From: Leptospira andrefontaineae
GTDB taxonomy: Bacteria; Spirochaetota; Leptospiria; Leptospirales; Leptospiraceae
Direction of reading: 5' to 3'
DNA length: 64,000 nt
Assembly: GCF_004770105.1 (NCBI RefSeq)
Contig: NZ_RQEY01000023.1
Location: 186,001 to 250,000, forward strand
In this document: piece by piece, positions 17,775 to 27,123 of the stretch
How the letters are laid out: each line of letters starts with the position of its first letter
How positions within the stretch are numbered: position 1 is the first letter of the stretch
Translations under genes and position numbers: made by a program
Notes under the pieces: generated by a model
Told to the model about the DNA's origin: nothing
Seen by the model: only the letters and a program-made list of their open reading frames with translations
The model's database searches: none

Positions 17775-18664
17775 TTCTTAATCGCGTAATGCACCATAGA
17801 AGAAGTGAGTGGTATTCCTTTTTGGGAAAGTTTACTTTTGAAATGGTAGAAAAAGATCCTGAACCATTTTAAATAATCCTTCCAGCTTGAAAAACTTCCC
17901 CTTGATTTTAAAAGTTTAGCGGAAAGAGGGAAGTCCACTCCGAGGTAGGTAATTTGTCTTTCGAATCCTCTTATGGCAAGAATTTTCCGAAGGATTTTTG
18001 CAGAATAATAATACACATGGCCAGGAAGATAATAGTGATAATTTTTACCTGCTTCCATTGCCTGCCAGGCATCGAAATTTGCGGTTTGAATAAGAAGTAA
18101 TCCGCCTGGTTTTAGGATCCTTGCAAGTTTATTGAATACTTCTTTTGGGTTCTCTAAATGTTCGATCACTTCGATTAGTGTTATCACATCGAAAAAATTT
18201 TCGGGGATTTCTGCGTCCAAGAATTGGCCCTGCCAAACTTTGAAACCTCTTGCCTCAGCTTGTTTAGCGGAGAAGGGGGAAATTTCCACACCGTAAGGCG
18301 AAAATCCTTTTTCTTTAGCACATTCTAAAAAGCCACCGAAGGAGCAGCCGATATCCAAGAAGTTTCCGGAAGATTTGAATTTGGAAATATTTTTTAAACG
18401 AGCAAACCAAACATATCGATCGAATTTTTCCGTCTGTCTTTCGTCTCTATAAGTGAATTCCTGATTACCGGTATAATATTCTTCCGTATATAATGACTCA
18501 GGTTCAGGTCTTGGGAATTGTGCTTGGAATCCGCAGGTTTTGCAAATTTGGATAGGAAGATTGAAACCGTTAAATTCGGATCTGTATAAAGGTTCCCAAT
18601 CACAATCCCCAGTAAGAGGGCATTCTTCTTGGATTATTTTTTGGCGAGAAAGATCCAATGACAA
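17771..18664 (-). CDS. Class I SAM-dependent methyltransferase with N-terminal zinc-binding segment
   Basis: The protein has 297 residues. The N-terminal Cys set (ECPLTGDCDW, then CKTCGFQAQFP) looks like a zinc ribbon found in methyltransferases acting on sugars or lipids. The Rossmann core follows: FLDIGCSFGGFLECA (motif I), ITLIEVIEHLENP and LARILKPGGLLLIQT. The C-terminal region may recognise substrate. The start overlaps the upstream methyltransferase gene by 31 bases and the stop overlaps the YihY-like gene by four, so expression is probably coupled. The substrate is unknown. Confidence 0.8.
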   Translation of the reverse strand: MSLDLSRQKIIQEECPLTGDCDWEPLYRSEFNGFNLPIQICKTCGFQAQFPRPEPESLYTEEYYTGNQEFTYRDERQTEKFDRYVWFARLKNISKFKSSGNFLDIGCSFGGFLECAKEKGFSPYGVEISPFSAKQAEARGFKVWQGQFLDAEIPENFFDVITLIEVIEHLENPKEVFNKLARILKPGGLLLIQTANFDAWQAMEAGKNYHYYLPGHVYYYSAKILRKILAIRGFERQITYLGVDFPLSAKLLKSRGSFSSWKDYLKWFRIFFYHFKSKLSQKGIPLTSSMVHYAIKK

Positions 18665-19269
18665 ATCCTCTCATCCAATTTTCCTAATGGAGTTCTCTCC
18701 GTATAACCGATTTCGAAAGAAGAAAAATTTTGAAGAAGGTTTTGCACGTCTTCTTTGGAATAAAACCAGGTGGCACCACCGGCAAGATCCGTAGTTCCTA
18801 TCTTACCTTTTTCCGCCTTAAGATGAGTATCACCTTCTGCTCTGACAGAAGCTGCTAGATAACCGCCTTTTTTTAAAATACGAAAGGTATCATCTAACAT
18901 AGATTTTGCGAGTTCCGGTGAATTATAATGTAGGACTCCCCAACTTACTATAAGATCAAACTCTTCATCCGCAAACGGATAAGGAGGAGAATTTAGAAGA
19001 AAAGTTTTGGCCCAAGGATAAGATTCCTTAACCGACTGGATAGAATTTTCACTATAGTCTGCGGCGGATACTTCGTAACCAAAATCTTTTAGAAGAACAC
19101 AATGTCTTCCGGAACCTGTCCCAAAATCCAAAGCTTTAGGAGAATTGGAAGAAGAAGGAAATTTAGAGATCATACGAACTAAATTCTCATCGGGATAGGA
19201 AAGTTTAGCTTTAGGTCTGGTGTAATGAGTTTCCCAGGCCTCTTTGGAAGGATGCTCAGCGGGCTTCAT
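18634..19269 (-). CDS. Class I SAM-dependent methyltransferase
   Basis: The protein has 211 residues. The motifs ALDFGTGSGRHCVLLKDFG (motif I), FDLIVSWGVLHYNSPE and FRILKKGGYLAASV define a small-molecule methyltransferase. It overlaps the ATP-grasp gene by 14 bases upstream and the second methyltransferase by 31 bases downstream. The dense overlap suggests stoichiometric production with both neighbours. The substrate is unknown; a natural-product-like small molecule made by the ATP-grasp enzyme is one possibility. Confidence 0.8.
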   Translation of the reverse strand: MKPAEHPSKEAWETHYTRPKAKLSYPDENLVRMISKFPSSSNSPKALDFGTGSGRHCVLLKDFGYEVSAADYSENSIQSVKESYPWAKTFLLNSPPYPFADEEFDLIVSWGVLHYNSPELAKSMLDDTFRILKKGGYLAASVRAEGDTHLKAEKGKIGTTDLAGGATWFYSKEDVQNLLQNFSSFEIGYTERTPLGKLDERICHWIFLAKK

Positions 19270-20506
19270 ATTCCGCCTTCAAACGATTTTTCACGGAACC
19301 ATTCCATTCTTCTTCGGAAGAAGAAACCTTTGATCTTAAACAAAGAACTCTGGTCCTTGTTTCATTCCCCAAAGAGGTATCCAGCTTAGAACCAGGCTCT
19401 TTTAAGTTTTGATTTAAAAGAATTGTTTCACCATAATTTGTAGGAAAATCTTCCCAGGATTTCAGAACAGAAACTCCTCTGGGTGGAATATCAAAACGAA
19501 CTTGAGATTTTAGTTTTTTAGGAATTTCTAAACTGGAAGGAGGAGGTGTAATCGGCTCTCCTACCAAAAGTTTTACCAGGTTGGTGAAATAATCATAACC
19601 GGAATAACCTGGTACAAGAATATCTGCCAGGTATTCACCGCCAACTTCTGGAGCGGCTTCGATTAAAACAAGATCCCCATTTTCATCCGATCTGAATTCG
19701 GCCACAAAAGGACAATTTTTCAGACCAGTTGCCTTAACGATCGCTCTGCATAACATCTTGATCTCGCCTTCCAATTCGGATTTAGGGAAGGGAAGTCTAT
19801 GAGCCGCTTCTAAAAAAGGAGGAAAAGAAGAAGTCTCCTTTAAGGAAATATTCACCAAATGGAATTCGGAACCTTCTACCAATCCCAAAACAGTATATTC
19901 AGGACCTGGAATATACTCTTCTAGAAGCCAGGTTTCAGGATGAGGAGAATTTGCAGTAGTTTTTGATTTGGGTTGTTTTTTGGGAGAAATTATATTCGCA
20001 ACTGATTTCAGCTCAGAATCGGATTCTACGAGTTGGATCCCCGATTTGCCGCTACCTTGGCTCGGTTTTAAGATCCATGGATAAGGAAAAGATTTAGACT
20101 TTGCTTTGATCTCGGAGACAGGGATCTCTCTCGGAACTCTGATACCTTTGGGAGCCAGTGTTTCTTTCAAAATGTGTTTATCAGAAAATTTTAATACAGA
20201 TTCTGTGCTTGCATACTTGAGTTTTAGTTTTTCTGCAAGGTAGGCTGTGCTATAAGTAGCTTTGCCGAAGGATCTTGTTCCGACTCCTACGATTGGGGTA
20301 GGTAAAGGATTTTCGGCAACCGCTCTTAAGATCCTTCTGTATTCGAAGGTGGACTCAATGATCCTCATGCTTGCTAAGGCAAAGCCTGGGGCCTTATCGT
20401 TTTTGTCTACTGCGGCTACTTCTAGGCCTAACGCTCTTGCTGCAGAGATTAAGGGTACCTGGTTTTTGCCGGCTCCTAAGGAGAGAAAATACCCTTTTTT
20501 CTTCAT
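19256..20506 (-). CDS. ATP-grasp carboxylate-amine ligase-like enzyme
   Basis: From ATG 20506 the protein has 416 residues. The N-terminal preATP-grasp domain begins GYFLSLGAGKNQVPLISAA. The ATP-grasp core has PWILKPSQGSGKSGIQLV (phosphate-binding loop), LLEEYIPGPEYTV, and the Mg-binding block VAEFRSDENGDLVLIEAAPE. Such enzymes activate a carboxylate as acyl phosphate and join it to an amine. A TTG start at 20533 is also in frame and GGAGG lies between the two, so the start is uncertain by nine codons. It heads a run of four overlapping genes with two methyltransferases and the YihY-propeller protein. The substrate is unknown. Confidence 0.8.
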   Translation of the reverse strand: MKKKGYFLSLGAGKNQVPLISAARALGLEVAAVDKNDKAPGFALASMRIIESTFEYRRILRAVAENPLPTPIVGVGTRSFGKATYSTAYLAEKLKLKYASTESVLKFSDKHILKETLAPKGIRVPREIPVSEIKAKSKSFPYPWILKPSQGSGKSGIQLVESDSELKSVANIISPKKQPKSKTTANSPHPETWLLEEYIPGPEYTVLGLVEGSEFHLVNISLKETSSFPPFLEAAHRLPFPKSELEGEIKMLCRAIVKATGLKNCPFVAEFRSDENGDLVLIEAAPEVGGEYLADILVPGYSGYDYFTNLVKLLVGEPITPPPSSLEIPKKLKSQVRFDIPPRGVSVLKSWEDFPTNYGETILLNQNLKEPGSKLDTSLGNETRTRVLCLRSKVSSSEEEWNGSVKNRLKAEYEAR

Positions 20507-20606
20507 CCCCTGGATAAATAGCCCTCCGAACAAGAGATGTCAAAGGTTTTTTAGTAATGAGACAAAATCCGCCTTCTTTGTGGGAGTTCAAACAGGATTG
20601 TAGAAG

Positions 20607-20870
20607 GCGGCCCCCACCCTGGTTCGGGTGGAGGAGGAGGGCCCGTGGGAGGTTGCTTCCAGACTCTATATCAGAAAATTTTCAAATTCTCAGCTCCGAT
20701 TTCCACACTTTCGGGATGGAATGTAGATTCTGGATTCCGTTGCCCTTCTGGCCGGAATGAAATTTTCCGAATCACAGTTCCGCCAGGGATGTGAAGGGCT
20801 TGTCCCACCGAAGGTGGGATGAGGCGGGCTCGCCGAAACCGTAGCAGCCCGGTCCCGCCGTCGGGCGGGA
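20607..20870. repeat. GC-rich hairpin cluster in the ATP-grasp/flgF intergenic region
   Basis: The ~490-base stretch between the ATP-grasp start and flgF holds no convincing gene. It contains three strong GC-rich stems in otherwise AT-rich DNA: CCACCC/GGGTGG (20614-20619 with 20626-20631), TCCCACC/GGTGGGA (20803-20809 with 20813-20819), and TCCCGCC/GGCGGGA (20853-20859 with 20864-20870). They look like a remnant of a dispersed intergenic repeat rather than terminators, since no T-run follows. A reading frame through this region upstream of flgF is considered non-coding. Confidence 0.55.
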
Positions 20871-20998
20871 GGCGGCCGTCACTCGTCTTGTTTTTGAGAT
20901 TAGTAGGAACTCCTTCTTATTTTTTCTTTTTATGTCTTCAAAAGCGTAATGGGAATTTTGAAAAACTCCGATCCTTAAAAAGAGCAGGAGAAAGTAGA

Positions 20999-21862
20999 AT
21001 GTTAAGAGGAATGTACACCGGATCTAATGGAATGATCGTGCAGCAGACGCGCATGGACGTGATCTCCAACAATCTTGCGAACGTGGACAAAACCGCTTTC
21101 AAAAGGGATACAACGTTGTTCAAAACTTTCCCTGAACTTTTGATCCATAGATTCAGCGAAGACGGTGTAGGCAAGGTGCCTATGGGCTCGTTTGATACAG
21201 CTCCTGTGGTCGGTAAACTCGGGTTAGGCGCCGAGGTGAATGAAATTTATACAAGATTCGAACAAGGGGCCGTGAAGAAGACAGATAACCCTTTCGATAT
21301 GATGTTACAAGATCGACCTGGCACAGAACATCCTGCCTTCTTTAGCATTTTAACAAATAGAGGAGAAAGGCTTTCTCGCTCAGGTGCATTTGTTTTAGAT
21401 ACGAATGGTTATTTGGTGACCCCTCAAGGTTTTCCTTTGATGGGAGAGAATGGTCCGATCAAAGTTGCTCGCGGTAATTTTTTAATTAGAGAGAATGGGG
21501 AAGTTTGGATCAACGGTGAGATTGGTAACGATCCTCGCAATTCTACCGGCGCGGATAAGAATAAATTTGAAACTCCTGTTCTTTTGGATCGTATCAAGAT
21601 CCGCACTGTGGAAAATCCTCGTCATTTAGATAAAGAAGGGGATTCTTTTTACAATGATACTCCCGAGTCCGGTGAACCAAGACCTTTTCTTTTGGAAGAA
21701 GAACCAAATCTTCTCCAAGGTTATTTAGAAGCTTCTAATGTAAGTGTCGTGACTGAAATGGTAGAAATGATAGAAGTGAACCGCTCTTACGAAGCAAATC
21801 AGAAGACTGTCCAAACTCAAGATCAGATGTTAGGTAAACTTCTGAATGATGTGTTAAGATAG
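20999..21862 (+). CDS. flgF: FlgF-type flagellar rod/hook-basal body protein
   Basis: From ATG 20999 the protein has 287 residues. It begins [16 protein letters not shown] and continues [18 protein letters not shown], the rod/hook N-terminal motif, and ends with [20 protein letters not shown] and [16 protein letters not shown], the matching C-terminal helix. It is a paralogue of FlgG encoded apart from the flg operon, consistent with FlgF of the proximal rod. AGGAG at 20986-20990 supports this start; an in-frame extension back to 20819 runs through the hairpin cluster and is rejected. Its last codons and TAG stop lie inside the left copy of the 30-bp direct repeat. Confidence 0.9.
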   Translation: MLRGMYTGSNGMIVQQTRMDVISNNLANVDKTAFKRDTTLFKTFPELLIHRFSEDGVGKVPMGSFDTAPVVGKLGLGAEVNEIYTRFEQGAVKKTDNPFDMMLQDRPGTEHPAFFSILTNRGERLSRSGAFVLDTNGYLVTPQGFPLMGENGPIKVARGNFLIRENGEVWINGEIGNDPRNSTGADKNKFETPVLLDRIKIRTVENPRHLDKEGDSFYNDTPESGEPRPFLLEEEPNLLQGYLEASNVSVVTEMVEMIEVNRSYEANQKTVQTQDQMLGKLLNDVLR

Positions 21863-22989
21863 AAATCCTTTCCTCTCAATCCGAACCGCCCCTCTTTTCT
21901 GGCTCTCGGATTGACAGCAAAAGCATCCCTATCTCTACACCTCATTCCCGCACTGGCATCACTATCACACGACTCAACCAACACATCGAGTCCGAATACA
22001 TTTGCATTCTTAATGAAGCTAAACTCATTCAGATACAATTGGGAATACTTTGGCTTTATGTATCCGTAAGAAGCAAAGGCAGTCTTCAGGACTCTTTGAT
22101 TACCTTCTGCTACTTGGTTGTGGACTCCATTCTTACTCCATCTATTTCGAGCAAATCTGAATCTATTATCCTTTGATCTTGCTGAGTGATTAACTGATCT
22201 GTGGTTCTTGTATATTCCCCAAAGCCAAGGGTATCCTTGGTCTGTAAAAAGGGGAGTGCAAGTCGGAAGATGTTCTTTGATTAAAGGTCCGAGAGTATCT
22301 GCCTTTTGATTAGGGACTGATGAGAAGAATACTGGTCCTTGCTTTATTGCTATAGTCTGGACTAAGGTTCCGACTTGTTTCCCTCCTAGTTTCTCTGAAA
22401 GGTAAATCGAAGAAGTTGCACCACTATGTCTGTATCTTTTCCTACCTTGGCTTGCTCTTTCTCCCGCAGAATATAATACAGCAGTGTCTACGCAAACGTA
22501 GGGCCGTTTTGCCATGATCTTGGTAATGTCTCTATTCTCATTAGGAGGTAGTAGGAAGTCTTTGAACTGATCGCTTAAGGCTTCGTATGTGAGCTTCTTA
22601 TACTTTGGGTTTTGGTCTGACGCAAAGAGTTGGAATCTTCTCTTTAGTAAGCTCGCTGCATTATATCCTATTCTTAGCTTCTTACTTAGTTCTGTTGCTG
22701 TTACTACCTTTGGGTATTGGACTAGAGATTCGTAGAGTATATATCCGAACATCCATATTGGTAGTTTGAAGTGATGAAGGGGAGTGTAGCTAAGTCTTGA
22801 AGTTAAATATCTACATTGAGAGCATCTAATTAAGTCAGGTCTTGTTGAGATCTCTTTGTCTAAGACTCTATTGTTACATTCAGGAGTTGGACAGTGTTTT
22901 GGATAGAAGTCATTTAGTATCTTCTTGGTTATTTCTGTGAAGTAGGTTGTATTGAGTGCAGGATTGTAGTGTTTTGTCCATGTTGTCTG
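21823..22989 (-). pseudogene. IS1595-family transposase, copy 1, no usable start codon
   Basis: The frame encodes a zinc ribbon (CPTPECNN, then CSQCRY), then the ISXO2/IS1595 catalytic domain with [34 protein letters not shown] and [11 protein letters not shown], giving the DDE-type residues. No ATG, GTG or TTG occurs in frame upstream of ATG 22752, which lies after the zinc ribbon, although the frame is open back to about 23159. The C-terminus runs out of the element, through R1, and stops antisense inside flgF at 21823. It is therefore probably a damaged copy. It is about two-thirds similar by eye to copy 2, lying head-to-tail with it. Confidence 0.75.
21853..21882 (+). repeat. 30-bp direct repeat R1, left boundary of accessory island
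   Basis: Thirty bases beginning GTTAAGATAGAAATCC and ending CTCAATCC are identical, in the same orientation, to 43290-43319. The match breaks on both sides (T versus G on the left, G versus T on the right). R1 overlaps the last three codons of flgF and its stop. Two degenerate relatives lie at 23060-23089 and 24219-24240, also in the same orientation. Confidence 0.85.
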
Positions 22990-23059
22990 AAGGAAATTTC
23001 TACTTGCACTTTTTCTAATTTTAGTGTAGGTGAGGGTTTCGGTTCGGATTCGGGGGAAG

Positions 23060-23089
23060 AGATAGATAGAAATCCCTTCGCACCAATCC
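23060..23089 (+). repeat. Degenerate direct repeat R2 between the transposase copies
   Basis: AGATAGATAGAAATCCC with a trailing CCAATCC matches R1 at 21 of 30 positions in the same orientation, including the core AGATAGAAATCC. It lies at the junction of the two transposase copies, inside the 3' end of copy 2. A GAGCCG/CGGCTC hairpin follows at 23096-23111. Confidence 0.55.
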
Positions 23090-24145
23090 TTACAGGAGCC
23101 GCTTTCGGCTCTTGAATAGAATTCGACATCAAAGCATCGAGTCCAAAGACTCGCGCATTCTTAATAAAAGAAAACTCATTCAAATAGAGTGTAGAATTTT
23201 GCGGCCGAATGTATCCGTAAGATGCGAATGCGGTTTTGAGAAGACGTTGATTTCCTTCCGCGACTTGATTATGAACTCCATTTTTACTCCAACGATTCCT
23301 GGCCCAGCGATATCTGCCTTCCACAGATTTTCCATTGTGATTCACACTTCTATGATTCTTGTAAATATTCCAAAGCCACGGATATCCTTGATCTGTGAAT
23401 AGCGGAGTAGAAGTAGGAAGATGCTCTCTAATAATAGGTCCGAGAGTATTTGCTTTCTGATTGGGAACAGAACTAAAGAAGGCAGTGCCACTTTTAACAG
23501 CAATAGTTTGTACAAGAGTTCCAACTTGCTTACCTCCCAGCTTCTCAGAAAGATATATAGATGCAGTAGCACCACCATGACGATACCGTTTACGACCTTT
23601 ATTCGCGCGCTCACTCGCCGAATACAAAACGGCTGTATCAGCGCATACATAAAGCCGATTCGCCATTTCACCGCTAATATCAATATCAGCATCAGATAAC
23701 ACGAAATCGCGGAACCGCACAGCTAAATCCTTGTACGCCAACTTCTTATAAACAGGAAGCTGCTAAGAACAGAATAGCTGAAATCGCCGCTTAAGCAAAG
23801 AAGCGGCCTTACCACTAATACATAGCTTCTTACAAATCTCGGTAGCAGTCAGAACTTTTGGAAACTGAACCATAGATTCATAGAATACAAATCCAAACAT
23901 CCATAACGGCAATTTGAAATGATGAAGGGGAGTGTAGCTCAAACGAGAAGTCTGGTAATGACAGACTTTGCATCGAATCACATCCGGCCGCGTACTGATC
24001 TCTTTATCCATAACATCGCAACAATTCTTGCAGTGTTTGGATAGAAGTCGGACAAAAGCTTTTTGGCAACAGCAGCATAGAAGCTAGTGTTATGTGGAGT
24101 CAGATCACGATTTAAATCATGTTGTCGCCAATTAGTATGTCGGAA
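23060..24145 (-). pseudogene. IS1595-family transposase, copy 2, frameshift and internal stop
   Basis: This is the second head-to-tail transposase. Its N-terminal part (NWRQHDLN to LLSDFYP) is followed by a single-base loss relative to copy 1 before KHCKNCC, which shifts the zinc ribbon out of frame at about 24040. The frame then reads [19 protein letters not shown] to RRFQLFCS, meets an in-frame TAG at 23763-23765, and continues in the same frame with [10 protein letters not shown] and the catalytic blocks [33 protein letters not shown] and [11 protein letters not shown]. Downstream the frame stays open to 22929 but no longer resembles transposase. Two independent lesions make it a pseudogene. 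Confidence 0.8.
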
Positions 24146-24159
24146 TTTAGCGGATGAAG

Positions 24160-24182
24160 CGATCGTACCTTCAGTACGATCG
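24160..24182. repeat. Perfect hairpin at the 5' side of transposase copy 2
   Basis: CGATCGTAC pairs perfectly with GTACGATCG around the loop CTTCA. It lies just upstream of the conserved start of transposase copy 2. It may be a subterminal structure of the insertion sequence or a translational shield against outside transcription. Confidence 0.5.
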
Positions 24183-24218
24183 TAAGAGTTAGCTTTTATT
24201 GTGAGGATCGGTAGGGAG

Positions 24219-24240
24219 AGATAGATAGTAATTCCTTAAG
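24219..24240 (+). repeat. Degenerate direct repeat R3
   Basis: AGATAGATAGTAATTCCTTA resembles R2 (AGATAGATAGAAATCCCTTC), and its end contains the stop codon of the SDR gene (24236-24238, minus strand). It marks the border between transposase copy 2 and the catabolic genes. Confidence 0.5.
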
Positions 24241-25039
24241 TAACTTTCGTTCTCGATACGATCCTTGCAAAAAGTGTTGGAAAATACTTATGCATCCAAA
24301 GTCCAAATTCTTCCTTAGGTCCTGCAATTACTGCCTCCAATTTTTCCTCACTAATCGCTTTTAAAATTTTACGGGCACATTCGTTTGCTTGGATTGTGGC
24401 TTTCGTATGAAGATTCGGTAACCCATGCTTTGCTCCATCTCCTTTCAGCGCGTTTTGGGAGATCTGAGTCTGTATAAAACCCGGATAAACCAAGGTAACT
24501 TTAATTCCTAATGCGCGATTTTCGGCTCTGAGTGCTTCGAAAAATCCAGTTAATGCAGCTTTAGTTGCAGAATATCCTGTTCTATAGGGTACTCCGAATT
24601 TTCCAGCCACGCTTGAAATAGATGCTATCCAACCTTTTTTTCTATCTTGAAGAAACGGAAGTGTGGCTAGTGTTAGGGCGATATTTCCGTAAAAATTCAC
24701 ATTCATCAATGTTTCATATGTATTTAAATCGGTATCATGAGCCAATGAACGTTGGCTGATTCCTCCGTTATTAATCAGAACATCAATATGTCCGAATTTA
24801 CTTAATACCTTTTTGGGAAATTGATCCAAACTTTTGTATTTGCTTAAATCCAAGGGAAGAATCAATGAATTGGTATCACTCAAATTATTTTCGAGTTGTA
24901 CTCGTTTTAATTGTTCTTTCCGGCGCGCGGAAAGAACAATTTTTGCACCTTGCATTGCCAATTCTTGAACTAATGCTTCTCCGATTCCTGAAGAAGCACC
25001 GGTAACCCAAACAACTTTATTATTGTAAAATGATTTCAT
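24236..25039 (-). CDS. Short-chain dehydrogenase/reductase
   Basis: The protein has 267 residues. The cofactor motif TGASSGIGEAL is at about residues 14-24, NNGGISQRS follows, and the catalytic YSATKAAL comes after a conserved SSVAGKFG serine. It oxidises or reduces an alcohol/ketone with NAD(P). It is the last gene of a minus-strand run with an FAH-family hydrolase and an extradiol dioxygenase, so it probably handles a dihydrodiol or a hydroxylated intermediate of the aromatic substrate. Its stop codon overlaps repeat R3. Confidence 0.85.
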   Translation of the reverse strand: MKSFYNNKVVWVTGASSGIGEALVQELAMQGAKIVLSARRKEQLKRVQLENNLSDTNSLILPLDLSKYKSLDQFPKKVLSKFGHIDVLINNGGISQRSLAHDTDLNTYETLMNVNFYGNIALTLATLPFLQDRKKGWIASISSVAGKFGVPYRTGYSATKAALTGFFEALRAENRALGIKVTLVYPGFIQTQISQNALKGDGAKHGLPNLHTKATIQANECARKILKAISEEKLEAVIAGPKEEFGLWMHKYFPTLFARIVSRTKVT

Positions 25040-25056
25040 AATATTCTTTTCTTGCC

Positions 25057-26007
25057 CTAAGATTCCTGAACGACTTCCAAAATCTGATCGCCTAAATCGA
25101 TTCGACGATCTGCAGAGCGGATGGATGATTTTACAATATCTCCCGGTTTCAAGTATTCCGTTCTTTTACTCTGGCCTTTAATGAATAGTTTCCATTTCTT
25201 CTTCTCGGAGAGAAGTCCGCCGATTTTTTGAACCAATTTGCCTGGCGCCCTAAGTGCGCATCCTGATGGAGTCCCGGTAATAAGAATATCTCCTGGAGAT
25301 ACATTACAAAATTGAGATAATTCGGAAATGGTTTCGGCTGGTTTGAAAACGAGATTGGAAGCGGTGTCATGCTGTCGTATCTGATCATTCACAAGTAAGG
25401 TTAGTTCTAATGAATTCAATAGATCAAAATCTCCCGGTTCAAGAACAGCTAAGACAGGGCCAGCGGGCAGAAAGGTACGATACGATTTTCCTTTATACCA
25501 TTGCATCTGAGGCAATTGAATGTCTCTGGCTGAGACATCGTTCGCCATGAAAAAGGCTGCCACATAATCAGAAACATTTTTGGAGTTCACTTCAATTTTA
25601 GAATTTATACTTTTCCCGAAAACAATCCCGAGTTCGATTTCATAATCTAAAAGTTTTACATGATTTGGACGGATAATTTTTCCTATAGGGTTTGAGAGTG
25701 ATGCGTCGGATTTTGTGAAAAACATATTATAACTTTTATCATCCGGATCCAAACCCGATTCGACCAGATGCTGTCTATAATTAGCGCCTTGACATATGAT
25801 TTGGCAAGGCGCCGTGACCGGTGAAAGAATCGAAGCTTGCTTTACGGAAAAATTCGTTGTATTCGACTTTATAGGATTCTTTTTTAAGAAATCTAATAGT
25901 TCTTTCGTGCTCAAGTCACCTACATTTAGTGGATAAACAATTCCGTTCTCTATTTGGCCCCAATCGATGGTTTTTTCCTTGTTGTATCTTATATAATTCT
26001 TTGCCAT
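25057..26007 (-). CDS. Fumarylacetoacetate hydrolase family protein
   Basis: The protein has 316 residues. The C-terminal catalytic domain carries [13 protein letters not shown], the metal-binding block [23 protein letters not shown] and [14 protein letters not shown], all hallmarks of the FAH superfamily. Members hydrolyse acylpyruvates or hydrate/decarboxylate 2-oxo-pentenoates in aromatic degradation. Position between an extradiol dioxygenase and an SDR points to processing of a meta- or gentisate-type ring-cleavage product. Which of hydrolase, hydratase or isomerase activity applies cannot be decided from sequence. Confidence 0.88.
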   Translation of the reverse strand: MAKNYIRYNKEKTIDWGQIENGIVYPLNVGDLSTKELLDFLKKNPIKSNTTNFSVKQASILSPVTAPCQIICQGANYRQHLVESGLDPDDKSYNMFFTKSDASLSNPIGKIIRPNHVKLLDYEIELGIVFGKSINSKIEVNSKNVSDYVAAFFMANDVSARDIQLPQMQWYKGKSYRTFLPAGPVLAVLEPGDFDLLNSLELTLLVNDQIRQHDTASNLVFKPAETISELSQFCNVSPGDILITGTPSGCALRAPGKLVQKIGGLLSEKKKWKLFIKGQSKRTEYLKPGDIVKSSIRSADRRIDLGDQILEVVQES

Positions 26008-26022
26008 TTTATTCCCTTCGTA

Positions 26023-27123
26023 TTAATATTTAATCCAATCTCTTGGCGGTCTTTCGACCATTGCTTTCATCTCGATTAAAGTACTTAATCGGATTTCCCT
26101 TCCAGAAAATAATCCTTTGATAAGTTCCCTTAAGGTATGAAATGACAATTTAGAATCCAGGAAATCCTTTGGCATATCTTCACCCCATTGGTACAAGCTT
26201 TTACGGCTGATTTCATGAAAGCCTACAGGGTATGTATCATCGAATTTGTCACCATCGGTATAATGTTCGACAAGCATGCCTGTCGGATCTCTTTCATAAT
26301 CGAAAACCTGGCTACCTAGTAGATGTCGACCTAGACCCCAGGCCGCTTTCCAGCCTTGGCTCAAAAGCCATTGTCTTCCTTGCGAAATTTCGTCTATATC
26401 CTTCAGTTCGAATGCACAATGCTCCAAGTGATCATCAGCACCTGCTCCTATAACAATTGTATGGTGATCGGTAAGAGTTTTTCCGCGATTACATCGTAAA
26501 AAAACGAGAACCGGTTCTTTAGATTTAGGTAGTAGTTGAATATCGGAAGGAATCATTCCGAACGTATCACAATACCATTGGGCATTCTTTAAAAATTCCT
26601 GTTTTAGAAAAACAGCATGTCCGAGGCGAATCACTTCAGACGGACCAGAATCGGCTGCTTGCGGTCGGTTTACTCTTTTGATCGAGTCATAACGATTCCA
26701 ATTTCTTTTTATCTGAGCAGAATTAGATACTTCTGGAACTTCAGATAAGATTGCATCCACAGGGAGACCGGAAGGATCAAACAAAGTAACGGATGGCAAG
26801 TTTCCAAATCGACCTAAAGGTTGAAAATGAGCACCGTTCAGTTTTCTAAGAGCATCAAATTCTTTTTCAGAAGATATATAAAATCCAAATCCAAGTAAAA
26901 AATCCCTGCCGGCCTCTTCAACTGACCAACAGGGAAAATTGGAGCTATTTCCATGAAATAGGATCTGGTTCTTCGTTTTACTTAAGACGCGAAGTCCGAA
27001 ATCGGTATAATACTGTTCGGCTTCTGACAGATTTCTTCGACCTAACCTAACATAGGCGATGTCCTGAGCACTGCTCACTGGATTGTGCGTTTGAGTGGGA
27101 ATTTTGGAAGCAGATTTATTCAT
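26023..27123 (-). CDS. Type I extradiol (VOC-fold) ring-cleavage dioxygenase
   Basis: From ATG 27123 the protein has 366 residues in two VOC domains. The C-terminal domain has the Fe(II) ligand pattern: His169 in IRLGHAVF, His235 in DDHLEHCAFEL, and Glu286 in GMLVEHYTDGD. The N-terminal domain (IAYVRLGRRNLSEAEQYYTD) has lost these ligands, as usual. The family opens catechols beside the hydroxyl pair using O2. The start overlaps the end of the preceding gene by eight bases, so translation is coupled. An in-frame start at 27165 would lie deep inside the preceding gene. The substrate class is probably a substituted or bicyclic catechol, given the length above 300 residues. Confidence 0.88.
   Translation of the reverse strand: MNKSASKIPTQTHNPVSSAQDIAYVRLGRRNLSEAEQYYTDFGLRVLSKTKNQILFHGNSSNFPCWSVEEAGRDFLLGFGFYISSEKEFDALRKLNGAHFQPLGRFGNLPSVTLFDPSGLPVDAILSEVPEVSNSAQIKRNWNRYDSIKRVNRPQAADSGPSEVIRLGHAVFLKQEFLKNAQWYCDTFGMIPSDIQLLPKSKEPVLVFLRCNRGKTLTDHHTIVIGAGADDHLEHCAFELKDIDEISQGRQWLLSQGWKAAWGLGRHLLGSQVFDYERDPTGMLVEHYTDGDKFDDTYPVGFHEISRKSLYQWGEDMPKDFLDSKLSFHTLRELIKGLFSGREIRLSTLIEMKAMVERPPRDWIKY

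Noticed and set aside
20819..20998. N-terminal extension of flgF
   Set aside because: It translates the GC-rich hairpin cluster into a low-quality Arg-rich peptide, and the family N-terminus MLRGMYTG begins at 20999 behind AGGAG.
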